Source of the DNA: Apostichopus japonicus
Lineage: Eukaryota; Echinodermata; Holothuroidea; Aspidochirotida; Stichopodidae
NCBI RefSeq assembly: GCF_037975245.1
Contig: NC_092574.1
Location: 16,407,213 to 16,471,212, forward strand
Direction: 5' to 3'
DNA length: 64,000 nucleotides
Shown: positions 22,801 to 34,962 of the stretch, in pieces
Numbering within the stretch: position 1 is the first letter of the stretch
How the letters are laid out: every line of letters begins with the position of its first letter
The notes under the pieces: model-generated
What the model was told of the DNA's origin: nothing
Database searches by the model: none
What the model saw: only the letters and a program-made list of their open reading frames with translations
Translations under genes and position numbers: made by a program

Positions 22801-25598
22801 AGGGAGCCTGAGCAGTACTCTGGACACACTGGTGTCTTTCAGGAAAGAGGTCAGGAACTGGGCTCTATCGACCGACAATGCTACCAGTCAGGCAGGTATA
22901 TGAATTATTGATACTTTTTGTAGCCTTTTATGAAACTGGCCTGTCATATGCTCCTTGTAGCCTCTGCTGATACTGTTGGTAGCCTCTAATGATACTAATT
23001 GTGGCCTGTATAATTAGTGTTTGAGACCTGTACTGATACTGTTTTTAGCCTCTTTTGATACTGTTTTTAGCCTCTATTGATACTGCTTATAAACTCTATT
23101 GATATTGTTTTAGGTTCTCTTTTTGCTGCTTTAGCCTCTATTCATAAGGCATTTTTAGCCTGTATTGATACTGTTTTTAGTCTTTATTGATATTATTTAT
23201 AGCCTTTATTGATATCATTTTTTAGCCTCTCTTGATATTGATTTTAGGCTCTACTTTAGCCTCTATTGATACTGTTTTATGGCTCTATTTTTGCAAGTTT
23301 TTAGCCTCTCATGTAATGATAAGTTTGATTAGCATGTATTGATACCGTTATTGGCCTGTATTGATGTCACTTTAAGCCTCTATTGACACGGGTTTTAAGT
23401 CTCAATTGATACTGTTTATGGCTTCATTGACCCTGTGTTAACCTCTATTGAAAGTAACTTAACAAACCTCTGGTGATCCTGTTAACCTCATCCATTGATG
23501 CCGTTGATTGCATCTGTGGATACTGCTTTTGTTTGAAGTTCTCCGAGTAACGCGAAAAGTCACTTTGCAACTGTATATAATTTACCATCAAGTTCCAGGA
23601 ATTTTGTGAGCTGTTCTTTGTGAATTTTGGGGACATTCTGAATTTTCTTCATTCCATCTTGCCAGGAGAGACACCAAAAGAGCAGAGGAAGAGAATTAAT
23701 AAAGAACGAAGCTCTCTACTCACAGCCTGTGATGATGTCAGAAGTAGGTTAACAGAAGATGGTATACAAATCAAGGTATTGAATTAACAGAGAAAAACAC
23801 CATTAAAGACCGTCAGTAATGGCCCCACATTATAGCATGCTATGAATTGCTAGAAGTCTTCAAAAGTAGTATCCTAGAGGCTTCGATCCTCAATATTTTT
23901 GCAGCCATTGAGGGGTATTAAAATAGACAATAAACCGTAAGAATGACTGTTAGAATGAAAGTAAAGTGCTTGTTAAAACTGTTAGCATTGGAAATTATTA
24001 TTTGACTTTCTAGATTTTTTTGGGGGGGGGGGAGAGGTGGGCAATACTGATGACCTTTTCAAAAGAATAGGATCCTAATGTATCCATTGGTAATTTTTAT
24101 TGTTCCTACCATACATCTCTATTCAGAATTGTTCAAATTACATTTAACACTTCAAAAGGAAGCAAGTTATATAAAAAAAAAAAATTAAGTCGGACATGTT
24201 GATATTAAAAAGTGTTACTGTGACAACAGATGTTTAAAGGTCATCGGTATTGTCTCCAAATATGCTAGAATGACAGATAATGGTCACTCATGTTCAAATT
24301 GCAGTAAATATTTTTCTGACACCCTCAGAGCATTTGTTCCCCCCGCCATCATGATACAGAATTACAGATCCAATGATCTTACATGTAAGCTGAAGAGCTA
24401 CATGATCTGCATATACACCAGTGCATGGCGCGATCTTGCTCTGGGAAATAAAAACAGACATGACACTTGCGAAGTTTGAAACTTTTAAATGTAATAAAAA
24501 CTCCATTTCATAGACTTGTGCCCTTTTGCAGTAATCCAATATTTGATTGATGTTTTACCTTTGATTCACCTTAATTTCCCTTCAAGCTAACGTCAGCGCG
24601 TGATTGTTGCCATGGTTGCATTAATCTTTAAATCTTCCTGTAATCTGACATTGATGTCAGTGTTGTCCTTTTTTTGACTCTCAAATCTCATTTACAGGAC
24701 AGAGGACAGAATTCGACTTGGGAGTTCAGTGAAAAGAAAGTTAATCAAGAACGACAGGTAAATTCAGTAACACTCCGGAGATTTAAAAAACAATTCAGCA
24801 TCGACACAAAAAAAATATAAAGATCTGAGAGGATAAAATCAAAATTCAGATTCAGGTTTAAAAGAAAATATATAGTGCAAATTTTTGTAAAAGGAAAAAT
24901 TATTTCAAAAGGAAAAGTCCAGTATGAAACAGCATGCACAGTTGAAATTGACAAAGAAATGTGTTTGTAAGGTAAAACCTAATTTTTATGTAAATAATTT
25001 TTACATAGCTTATAGTTTTGTTTGTCTTTGATTGTTTCTGTACCTAATGAAATTGATTTGATGTGCTCATGGTTTTACTTTTTTTTTTTTCAAGTGTTTT
25101 TTTTCAAGATATGTTGCTCACTTTTGGTTTGTTTTCTTTAAAGTATTATCATTTAAAAACATTGTAGTCCTTAATGCAAAATATAAAAGTTGATCTGGAA
25201 TAGAAATCAGAGGATGAATATGTTTTTTCATATATGGAATAATATTTCTCTCATGGAAGGTCAAGCAAAACATTACATTTCAGAAAGCAACTTGGTTCAT
25301 AATTTCCTTGTTATTTTACCAAAGGCAAGATTTATCGAAGACGATCCCATTACAGGTGTTAAATTAGGGTATATGGAGGCTGCACTGTGCATGGTACGAA
25401 TCTGGTTTCATTGCATACGTGACGATGCTTTATCACTTAGTTGTGCATGCAATAATCTCGTCGTCTTTTGTGACATTCTAATATTTAATCAACCTCTGTT
25501 ATGATGTTATCGTTTATTGCAAAATACTGTATGGTTTTTTAACTAAGCAAATGGTTTGCACACTTGTTGCTTTACAGACTCAGGACGAGGAAACGTGA
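13835..25598 (+). CDS. CARS2: Mitochondrial cysteinyl-tRNA synthetase, 14 coding exons, 578 aa
   Basis: Exons: 13835-14052, 14458-14508, 14970-15159, 15892-15997, 17067-17295, 17803-17936, 19519-19653, 20580-20718, 21065-21191, 22192-22290, 22778-22895, 23666-23775, 24698-24757, 25578-25598. All introns are GT-AG and in phase; 1,737 nt ending in TGA. It attaches cysteine to mitochondrial tRNA-Cys using ATP (class I synthetase). Residues 1-31 are Arg/Ser-rich and lack acidic residues, as in a matrix-targeting peptide. The HIGH motif is at 85-88 ([14 protein letters not shown]) and KMSKS at 320-324. The expected zinc ligands are C76, C260 (WHIECS), H285 and E289 (FPHHTNE). The anticodon-binding C-terminus follows human CARS2 up to STWEF; the human protein is 564 aa. 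Exons 2, 13 and 14 are very short (51, 60 and 21 nt). An acceptor-like CTATTTACAG just upstream of the ATG suggests a 5' UTR intron. Confidence 0.94.
15431..15745. mobile_element. hAT-like MITE, 315 bp, in CARS2 intron 3
   Basis: The ends are CAGGCGCATAGCCAGG and, on the opposite strand, CAGGCGCATAGCCAAGG. They are flanked by an exact 8 bp duplication, AACCTGAA (15423-15430 and 15746-15753). A G-tract/C-tract inverted pair sits near the right end. It contains CTAAGCG and a TGGTTGGTGCGAAGC stretch resembling the 6136-6528 family, so the two families may be related. No transposase. Confidence 0.88.
16142..16175. repeat. Micro-palindrome, CAGGGAG family, 34 bp
   Basis: AGGGAGCTGCTACT and AGTAGCAGGTCCTTG are imperfect inverted arms around CTAG. 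The flanks GTATTAT (16135-16141) and GTATTAC (16176-16182) match at 6 of 7 bases. Related copies are at 18736, 37431 and 54479. Confidence 0.55.
16612..16680 (-). mobile_element. SINE 3' tail fragment
   Basis: On the minus strand the segment reads AAAGCGCTTTGAGACCTATC, then GTGTAAAGCACTATACAGAA, then an AT-rich stretch. This resembles the conserved tail of many deuterostome tRNA-SINEs (AGCGCTTTGAG...GCGCTATA...ATTATT). The tRNA-like head is absent, so it is a truncated copy. Lies in CARS2 intron 4. Confidence 0.5.
16895..16990. repeat. Pyrimidine-rich 15-16 bp tandem repeat
   Basis: Units of the type CCTCCTACGACCTTTA recur four to five times with drift. The repeat lies just upstream of the acceptor of CARS2 exon 5 (17067). 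It may add pyrimidines to the intron end, but the acceptor has its own tract. Confidence 0.6.
18736..18760. repeat. Micro-palindrome, CAGGGAG family, 25 bp
   Basis: CAGGGAGTT and AACTCCCTG are perfect arms around a 7-base loop, GTTATGG; two more bases pair outside. The flanks GTACAAC and GTATTAC match at 5 of 7 bases. Lies in CARS2 intron 6. Confidence 0.6.
19815..20085. repeat. Degenerate minisatellite in CARS2 intron 7, about 47 bp unit
   Basis: The phrase CTGTTGGTGATAGTA(A/T)CCAC followed by GAATACTCCTTTCTTTAACC recurs about five to six times with much drift. Open frames crossing it are accidental. Confidence 0.65.
21273..21635 (+). mobile_element. hAT-like MITE family 1, copy 1, 363 bp, CARS2 intron 9
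   Basis: It begins CAAGGGCGTAG and ends CTACGCCACTG (opposite-strand start CAGTGGCGTAGG). An exact 8 bp duplication, GAATTACT, flanks it (21265-21272 and 21636-21643). Behind the left end is a GC hairpin of G-tracts facing C-tracts (about 21289-21320); a second G-rich/C-rich stem is near the right end. Internal landmarks shared with the other copies include AAACCCCTTTTTCATTTCC and a doubled CACCAAATTGCATCT-like phrase. No transposase. Confidence 0.9.
22915..23530. repeat. Minisatellite in CARS2 intron 11, about 23 bp unit
   Basis: The unit TAGCCTCTATTGATACTGTTTT is repeated roughly twenty-five times over 0.6 kb with point changes and small indels; it is best preserved at about 23030-23110 and decays towards both ends. 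It fills most of the intron between exons 11 and 12. Confidence 0.85.
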
Positions 25599-28500
25599 CG
25601 ATAGATTGAAACTGAAGATGAAAGCAGTATTAAGCACAGTCGAGGATGTGGCTGCCCATTCAGTCCCATGTCTCACTCATTTCGATGAAAGATGGAGAGT
25701 GGTTTCATTAATTGTCAGGAATGGAGAGATTCAGAAAGAAGATGGATTCTACAGGGAAAAAATCAGAAAACGGTTGTAGATGGACATGTCCATCTTTCAT
25801 GCATCATAACTTTGACCCACTGAAGTAATCACTAGAATCTTTGCTGTTTCATATACACAGATCAGAAATCATTTTTTGCTCCAAATTTCGTCACGGAGAA
25901 ATATGTATGAATGAAAGCAGACATCCTTAGCTTATTGTTTTGATAGTGTTTCATTCCAAGGGATGGATGTGTCATTGTGTGGACAATATGATGTGATTTT
26001 GCAATGGGTATTAGAAATGCACAATTTCTCCTATCAGAACCATATTTACTGTACTACCAATACAGACAAGGAAACCCCTTCAGTAGCAGAGAAGTCAGGG
26101 TAAACTTTCCCTCAATGTTCATTTTGCATTCCAAACTATAAACTTTACACAACATAAGGCTATCCTATCATACATATATATGAGCTTCTTTGATGTTCAG
26201 GTTCTGGAGAGATTTTCACATTTTGCCCTCTGCTGACCCCAAATGACCTTGACCTCCACCTTAAACAGTAGGGTTATTTTACTAACTATGGGGAGGCCAC
26301 GTGCCAACTATTTTGAGATATCGTGTTAACAAGCTAGGGCATCACATATACACACACACGTACAAACACAAACCAACTTGACTGCATAGGTTATTTGCTT
26401 GCCAATGGCAAGTAACCCAAAAGTTCGTACAAGTAGTATGCAAATTATTTCCCTAATTTCTTTGCACCCTTCAGAGCCATTTCAAAGGAAAATCTCGTCT
26501 TTCCTCCCTCTGGCCAGCTATCCAAGAGACTGATATTTGTTAAAGGCAGGGTTGCTCGTAGATTCTGTCCGTCACACCACCAGATTAACAAATTAGAACC
26601 ATTTGATACTGTGTGCAATGCAGAGCTAATACCCTTATTATTCTTCATTGATTGACCGCAATGGTTAAATCTTAGAAGTGAAGGTATCTCTGTGCAACAG
26701 TCATAGGTCATCTGACACAGAGATATGAATCTGATCCAATAAATGGCATTAACTGAGAAAAGAGATTCCAGCCTTCCTGGTTGTATTGGTTTATTTAATA
26801 TTATATTACTATTAAAATACCAAAAGAGCCAAGAAGTCATACCGTAGCCATGGCACCTGTGGCTATTTGGAAAAAGATATTTTCATTTCTCACATATGAG
26901 ATTATATTTCAAAATGTAATGGAGCAAAGCGGAATATCTTGTTGTGGCAGAGATACTTATATTGAGTTTCCTGCACAAACTGAAGAAAAACATTCAGTTC
27001 CATTGTGCCAGATATACCAATGTGCCCAATGTGAGGTGTTGGATCATACACATCTATTTCTTACATTTCCGTAGTGAAATTAAAAGAGTGAAAGTGAATG
27101 TCAGTTTAACACTGGTATTTATAAATATCACCTTGGTTTTGGGGGCAGAGGGAAGAACAAGAAAACAGTAGATATACTAATTCAAGCACCAGTGGCTTTA
27201 AATTTTTCCCAAGCATCATGTCTTGCATATATATATATCATTGAGTATTATGATCATCATATATTCAAATAGAAGTGAAAATTTTCTATAGTGGAATATT
27301 AAAGGCAGTTGTCCATCATTGGAATCTTTTCTACATCACACAGCTTTATATGATAATTTGGATTGGCTTCTTTTATAGGCTGGGAGATGTGGGACTGTTT
27401 CGAGAGATACTATTAAATATGCTTGAAATGACTTGTATAGTTTGTAGTGTGTCATCATTTTATGCTCGAGAATTTCTGTACTCTGTTGATAACTATTGTA
27501 TGCGATTGTAAATGTCCAACTGAACTAAGCCAAACGGCACTTTGAATAAGATTGGAAAAAATGGTGCAGCGATGCAGATAGTCATTGCATAAATCACAAG
27601 ATGATTTTTACTTTCTTTTTTGGGGAGGGGGGGGGGGTGAGGGAGAGAGAGGGAGGACTTTTAAACACTTATACTGTTATTCACAGACTCAAAACTTCAC
27701 AAATACATTCATTTAATATTAAGATGGATGGGGGCATGTCCTGACACCAAATGGGATGTTAAAACATTGAAGGTAAAGAGGAGGCACATACCAGCTAAGA
27801 GGCAACTGTTCCCATTCCCTCCCTTATGTTCAATTTTTCAGGTGCAGAAATCAGCAAGTAATATCACTTTGGAAAGGCTGAGCATATAACTTGATTACAC
27901 CTCAAAACAATATTTCCTGTGCCCTGTCTGTGCTTCACCTTTCAGGTCAGACTTCACATTCAGAAGGGTCAAAAGTCATCCTTGAAAGGGTCAAAGTTCA
28001 CCAAGTTCAGTGTCAGAATTTTCCATTGCATATTTGAATAAACGATTAACAAAAATATGAACACAGACATTAAATGATAGCTGATTGCTTAGATGCTTTA
28101 TTGTTTTATTTTTCACGTAAAACCAAGGCACACAAAGAAGGAAGATAATGGAACACATCAATAGACAAATATGAAAGCTAAGGTCAAGGTGAGCTTTAGT
28201 AACTTCCTGAAAGTTTTTGCCTCTCTCTAAAAGTACCCTAATTATTTTGTCTTTTTCTTTGTTTGCTATTATGGTATACACAACATGAACATTTCTAAGT
28301 ATATTTAGAACATCACTGAAACCAACTTGACAGAACATCGGTTTCAAATTATCATTACACAAATGCGTCAAATTCTGTCTTCTACTCTACTACAATCAAC
28401 TCACTAACTGACAACAATACACTATAATAAGTTATGGGAACATAAGTATGACATAGTACCAGATCAAAACACAAAGTACTATTACAGTTAATGATTGAAA

Positions 28501-31500
28501 AGTCTCCTATTTAACAAATATATTCAATACTTATAACTTCATAGACAGTAAGATCTTAACTAAGCCACATCCTACACACACACAAAAACAAAAACAAATT
28601 TAGACGGCACTTCTTCACTTATTTCATAAATCAACAGAATCAATGGACCTTATTTTGAAATTGCGGCAATCAACGCTTGCTTTGATGTGGAACATAGCTC
28701 ACAGTTTCTCCTTCTCTTTGATACTTTACAAACTGTTTTATATACAGTAGGAGGACAAAAGAAAAGGAAAAAAACTCCTCCCATAAAGCATTTTGCAGAC
28801 ATCTGATGAATATCAAGTTCAACAAGTCCATTAATGTTGTCATTATCATCGTCTGATCTCAAAATGTCACCTGTAGTTAACATCAGCAGGTAACTAACCA
28901 GTCCAATGGGGTATCCTTATATAACTGTCCTACTAACTGCCAACATTAAGTATTAAATTATGCCTCTTCAGGACTACTGCCCTATTTAGCAGTGTGAAAT
29001 ATGTCGTCTATCTGCCACATAAATTTCACACTGTATGCCACTGATCTTCAATATACAAGTTTAATACAGTTGTAAATCAGTATTGCTTTTTCGTTCTTGC
29101 TATGTGTGTATGTGTGTGCACTACAGTTCTATTAATATGTCCATTTTGTAGACTTTGAAAGAAAAATTGCCTAGGTTACATTTAGTTTGTATGTTAGGAT
29201 AGATATGAAAGAATTATACCTTGTGTTACAGTGCCAAACTGTAACCACAATAATCACAAAATTATCATAAATGTTGAGATTTGTTATCAACCAAGAGGAT
29301 AGGGGGACCAAAAATAGGAATAGGGGGGGGGGTGTAAATTTTGGACCTAACGATTTGTTCTGTTGATCAAAGGGTTGGACAATAATTGTTTTTATGAACA
29401 GTACGAGTTGTATGGTCATAGGTCAACCAGGTGAATACAGCACAGTCCAAATAGAGATGTGATGAATAAATTATCCTACCATGCCGTAAATCTTACAGAA
29501 ATAGCATCAATTGGAGCACCAACGATTACGTCAACGTATTAACAAAAACATCAAGCTATGATACACACTTAATTATGTTGTTTAAACCACTCACTACATT
29601 CAACACCTTGTTTGCACAATTCAATATATTATAATATCAATGGGAACTTATAAAAGCTACAGAAATATGTGAGCTGAGAAAAATAATGCACTTTCTGATA
29701 CTGGGTATAAATGTAATGAACATGAAACATTCAATCTAAGACTTCTACAATACAACAACAACAATGTCCAAGCAACTTTTACAATTTATCCCCAAAAAAA
29801 GAAAAAAACTAAGCAAATTTTGCACAGTAAGCCCTATGAATGAATACATATTGCAAAACAGTTTGTATATATTCAAGTCAGATATGTGGGTAATTTGTTT
29901 ATTCAAGCTATCTTTCCCAGCTGAAAGTCAAGATTCCCACGATTGAACCATCTTTCTCCGACTGACAAATGGGAGGTGGGGGCCATGCACCCCTCTTCCC
30001 CTCCCGTTTCACAAGCCACTCAGGTTTCTCAATATATGTAATTGTTTAGAATCATCAAGCAGGGTCAAACATTATTATTCATCAAATTATTATGGTGCTA
30101 TTACAAGGTTGGACTCAAGGGAACACTTGTTTCCGAAAGACCAGTCTTCTTCCGTTGTCTAACCCCTAACAAAATCCCTCTTTACCAACTTTAAGTTAGA
30201 GACATTCTGTAGCGCAGTTAGTACTTTATCTTTCCTCAGTGCACATCAATATTCATACATATTGAAGGCTCATGGAGGAATTAATGAATGAAACCAATTG
30301 TAACTTAATCCACACAAATAAATGTAACTCTTATGAGAAAAATGTAACCAAGCCAAGATAACCATGAATGTAAGCAACAGCAATATATACAAAATAAATG
30401 TTTGGTTTTACGTCAAGGTATCGTCTATGTAGTAATTGTCTGCTTTCATCATTCACAATCAACTAAAAGACAAAAAATATATTTACAGTTATCTTCTTCT
30501 ATCCGACAGGAAATTGAGACGGATTAATTATTTACAAGAAAGGGAAACACATCCAATTTTTATTTCTTATATCGTTTTTTGTGTACCAGGAGAGACATTA
30601 TTGAAGGATCGTTGGTCAGTTCATTTTACAACCATTTCTCCTTTAACTGACAAGATTAAGGGGCAAAGATATTCCTGTTAAGGTTTGAACTTATTAATCT
30701 TACTGACTGGTACGTTCAGTTAATCTTGCGATGAAAATCTTTCTTTTTGTTTTGCAAACTCACTTTACACACCCAGTATTTATTTTCTTGATTAAATCTG
30801 TGTCATGCCCTTTGCAAGGATATTCTTTACCACCATGCTTGTAGTAATTAGCTAACTGCAGAGATAAGATTAAGTACCTACACATGATATTGACCGACTT
30901 GTTATCTCATCTCATCACCAGCTGTTCAGGTCAATGAGTGTGTTGATTGAATACCACCACATTTGCTGCGCCCTACACTAAAGTGTACACGTTGTTGTAG
31001 TAAACAACCCCTGGATTCCATACATCCTGTGACTGAATCCAAACAGTTGTAGCATACTGTATTGCTTTTCAAAAAAACAAAGAATACAAAATTTAGACCA
31101 GTTTTTCCCAAGAGATGTAAACATGTAGTAATAGAATATGAGTTCGCATTCTCTTCAGCATGGAGCTTGGCCAACGTTAATCTGAACGTAAAGCTCTGCA
31201 TCTTTAATACAGCAGCGCCTAGAAATATGCTAGACAGAGCATAAATGGTCACCTAGAATCAAATTCCGATTTATACCACAAATTTGCCCAATTTGTGCAA
31301 TTTTTTAGGCATGTCTCAGCTCTTCGTATTTTAATCTTCAGTGTGACAAGTCTGTTCTTATATTTCAGGATTGTTTTCACAGTAGAATACAGACAACTTG
31401 CAAACTGGACTCTGCAGTCAACTTGAAACAGAGTGACATCATTTATTTTTATCTATACCATTCATCCACACTGTTTGTTTTGTTTTGTGTCTTTTTTTTG

Positions 31501-31765
31501 TGTGTTAACTTAGTAAAATATAACAGAAGTTAAGAACAGTTGCACAGGGAGCAAACAAATTTGTGCTTGCTTTTCAATTTTTTATGTATTTGAACTGAAT
31601 TAGCTCCTTTCTAACGGTTGCTTTTATATTAAAGAACAGATCTTGCATGCGGCTTTAGGTATAACCTCACTGCCTCTCTCAGCCCACACACTGCGGTATA
31701 TACTGGATAGTAATGTTTTAATGTGGTGGGACTGACTGAAATGAACTTAACATGACACTTGCTCT

Positions 31766-32131
31766 CAGTGGCGTAGGAAGTTACTTTTGAGTGGGGGGGC
31801 TGAAGACTGATGGCCGGCCGGGGGAGGGGTCTAAGGGGAGGGGGTGTCCCCCTCCCCTTTGGATTTTTTTTGCATTTCCAGGTGGCCTCAGATGCAATTT
31901 GGTGCAATATAGCACACTTCAACACCCACTCCATTTTGTAAACTTAATTTTGTATTTTCACCTGGCCTTAGATGCAATTTGGTGCTCCAAATGAGATTTT
32001 TTTTCTCATTTGGAAATGAAAAAGGGGTTTTTTGACTTGCGAAGTGGGGGGGCGGAATGATACTTCTGCCCCTCCACATTTTTCACTGGGGGGCTGGCGC
32101 CCCCCCAGCCCCCCCGGTTCCTACGCCCTTG
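31766..32131 (-). mobile_element. hAT-like MITE family 1, copy 2 (inverted), 366 bp
   Basis: Inverted relative to the other family-1 copies: it starts CAGTGGCGTAGGAAG and ends CCTACGCCCTTG. The flanks CTTGCTCT (31758-31765) and CTTGCTTT (32132-32139) are an 8 bp duplication with one mismatch. The G/C-tract hairpins and interior are shared with the copies at 21273, 37683 and 59170. Confidence 0.88.
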
Positions 32132-33064
32132 CTTGCTTTGCCACTTGAGATTGCCATTAGAAATTGATTTGCCATTTGCCACAGATTTTACCAAACAGCA
32201 AATTTCCGTTTGCATCTGCCAAAATGAAACGAGGAAACCTAAAACCGCATTTCACACATTTCTATGTGTGACTTGGAGTCATAGAGTGACTGCATTTCAA
32301 GCTGATGGAGGCATTTCGGATATCACTTCACATTTTAATCCTGTTTGATTCATTTTAAAATTGAATATTTTAAACCCTGCTCAATGTTTTAAACTCTATT
32401 TTACAAAGGCCAGAACCATTCCCATAAACCTTCCACAATGTTAGACATGTGCATGCAATTGGATGGTCACACTGGAGAATTTTTATAAAGGTTACAATTT
32501 TGGAAGTGGTCCAACTTTTTTCTTCTTTTTTTTTAACTACGAGGTAAAAGAATTTTAGTTTGCCAACAAGGTGGGTAAGAATGATACTTCAAGGTAATAG
32601 CTCACTACTCTATTAGCTGTTCAGGGTCCAAAGGGCAATTCAAGCCAGAACGAATGATATTTGACCATCCACTTCACCGAACTGACGTTCTCAGTTTTCC
32701 CGCACATAAACTGCAGGGCTAACAAGATATATCAAATGGAGAGAATAGGTTTCTGATCTAGAAGAATTGTAGCCTTGATGGAATACTCAAGAGTAAACAA
32801 AGGTTATTCAGTGTGATATCAATGGAAGCTTAAAATACCATTGGGATTGTCCTCAAACCGTTGCATGTTTAATAATTGAACTGTTCAGAGGTTCTTTGAA
32901 GTACTTTTCTTGACGTTACAAAGTTACAACCACACAAAAAAATGATTCCCAGACCTTCACAAGCCCTACATTAGATAATGAAATGTCTCTGAAAGAATAA
33001 AATGAACAGGTTAGGTTGTGTGGGTAAGATGATTACTGAAACTTGAACACAAGTCATCATAACC

Positions 33065-33438
33065 CAGTGGCAGAGCGTCCATACAGTCGGGGGGGGGCGG
33101 ATGCCCCCCCTGACGGACTCAAATGGACTGCTGGCGCCCTTTTCAGCTATTTACCACTTTTTACTTATTCGCGATTATTGACTTTTTTATTGCTGCTCTC
33201 TTCTACCTATTGACATTTGTCACATTTTGTTGGCGATGACACCTATTTATTCTTCGTTTATCTGCAAGTTAGCAAGGCCTGGAAAGGGTCATTTCCGGCG
33301 ATCTAGGGAGTATCTTTACTCAAAAAAATTCTGCACGCTCCGCGCCAACCTGTGGTGGCGCTCCGCTTAGATAAAGTCGAAAGCGCCCATACAGACCATT
33401 CTCGCCCCCTCTGACCAATACCCCTAGCTCCGCCACTG
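33065..33438 (-). mobile_element. hAT-like MITE family 2, 374 bp
   Basis: It starts CAGTGGCAGAGCGTCC and ends CCCTAGCTCCGCCACTG. An exact 8 bp duplication, TCATAACC, flanks it (33057-33064 and 33439-33446). The interior matches the nested element at 6136-6528 in the opposite orientation (for example TTACTTATTCGCGATTATTG and ACCTATTTATTCTTCGTTTA). Confidence 0.9.
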
Positions 33439-34962
33439 TCATAACCTTATATAATATGGGAGGGGTAGGGGAAGGGGGCAGTACTAATGAACTTTAAGAC
33501 GTGCATCTCTCGTACTGACACCAGCAGGAATAGCAGGATGTTTTGCATGTTGGAAAAGAATTGTAGAAAAATCTTTTGTAATTAAACTTGCAAGTCTAAG
33601 ATAAGACACCTGCTGTACCTTCAAAAGTGTTGGTAAAATCTTCCAATAGAGACTGCTACAGCAATGGCTGCCTGTTAAATAGAGAGAGATCATTCAATCG
33701 TGGCCTACAAAAATTGGATCAACATATATATCCTTCATCTCCAACAAGTGAAATTACCGGTAAGGTTTAAAGTTGTACTTCTCCCCCCACTCAGAGCCCA
33801 GATCAACGAAATTAGTAAAGCGGTCGTGGAGTCTCTCAGTTTTGTTTCGCATTTAGTAAGTATCGTTCCTGTGTACAGAACTGGTATAGACCTTTTGACT
33901 TGTAAAGCAATTGGACCATTATTGCGATGCAATACCAGATAGATTATTCTTTGTGGATGCAGCAAAATGATATGTACAAGAAGTGACTGACGACTTTTCA
34001 TGTTGCCATTTATTTGCTTCTTAAAACCAGTTTTGAACCTAACATCATTTGAATATGTATTTTTTCCAGCACTGAGCAAAACCTCTATAACATATGGAAT
34101 GCTGTTGCTGTCCTACTGTGCAAACTTAAGTAATGGGTCAAGTAGAAATATTATGATTTATTTAATTTTGTCTGCATAGTGAAACATTTTTTAGAGTCTC
34201 ACAAAATGGTAGCTGCTCCTGTAGAAGATTTGTGTGTATCAGAAATGTGATATTATGGTCTTTTCCATCTCAATGCAATCTCTCTCACCCCTATCATGCT
34301 ATAATGCTGCAAACTAGCTCTGTGTTCAAGTTACAACAGTACTAAACTCCCCATCCTCCCCCCTTCTCCCTCCCCTCCCCTCATTAGAGATCTTTCGATA
34401 ACTGCCTCTCTGGTGTACTGTACTATGCAGGGTTTTATTCACTTTTGTTGAGCATATTTTCATTTGTGGATATGTCAATGCTAAACTGAAAGCAATTTTG
34501 GACAAGAAATTTCAGATTGCACTCAATACATCACACAAACAGCAAATTCCCTTATAAACATGCTCGCAACCCCCCCCCCCCCTCCTTAAACAGACACATT
34601 TCATTATCATGACAATCCTCTGTCAGCTTTCATCGAAGAGAGAGCTGAACAAGGATGCCTTTATGATTTATGTTCAGCTAGCTATGATGAATAACTGATT
34701 ATTTTAGCTTGAGTCAAAACCAATAGACCACAATTTGAACTACTGTACCACTATCTCTGGGTCACTGTTTCAACTGTTTCAAATACTGAGTGGACACATT
34801 GCCCCTTCCATCAAAGAAGCAGGTAAGTAGCCTTCCAACCTCCCTTTAACACCTAATTCAATAGAAATTGGTATTTTACTTCATAAAAAGGAAATGAACT
34901 GAAAGTATCTCTCTGCATGTTATTGCAGGAAAATCTAGCATTCCAGACAACCCTCTAGACGG

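Larger units (their letters stand above)
25599..34962. other. Intergenic region between the 3' ends of CARS2 and CFAP97
   Basis: CARS2 and CFAP97 converge here, so both 3' UTRs must lie within it. A minus-strand AATAAA (34434-34439) is a possible CFAP97 poly(A) signal about 525 bases past its stop. Open frames at 26445-26840 and 27991-28371 (minus, 131 and 126 codons) show no recognisable domain and are AT-rich; I do not call them genes. The segment at about 26200-26430 (TTTTGCCCTCTGCTGACCCC, GACCTTGACCT, then a CA-rich tract) looks like a dispersed repeat, but there is no second copy here. Two hAT-like MITEs are listed separately. Confidence 0.5.

Noticed and set aside
25190-25504. 104-codon plus-strand frame in CARS2 intron 13
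   Set aside because: It lies wholly inside a GT-AG intron, and the exons on both sides join in phase without it.
25564-25779. 71-codon frame overlapping the last CARS2 exon
   Set aside because: It is in a different frame from the phase set by the previous 13 exons; the correct frame stops at 25598.
26445-26840. 131-codon minus-strand open frame
   Set aside because: No recognisable domain, no splice context and no clear coding bias; kept only as intergenic.
27991-28371. 126-codon minus-strand frame with a hydrophobic stretch
   Set aside because: AT-rich composition makes Phe/Leu/Ile runs common by chance; no family resemblance.
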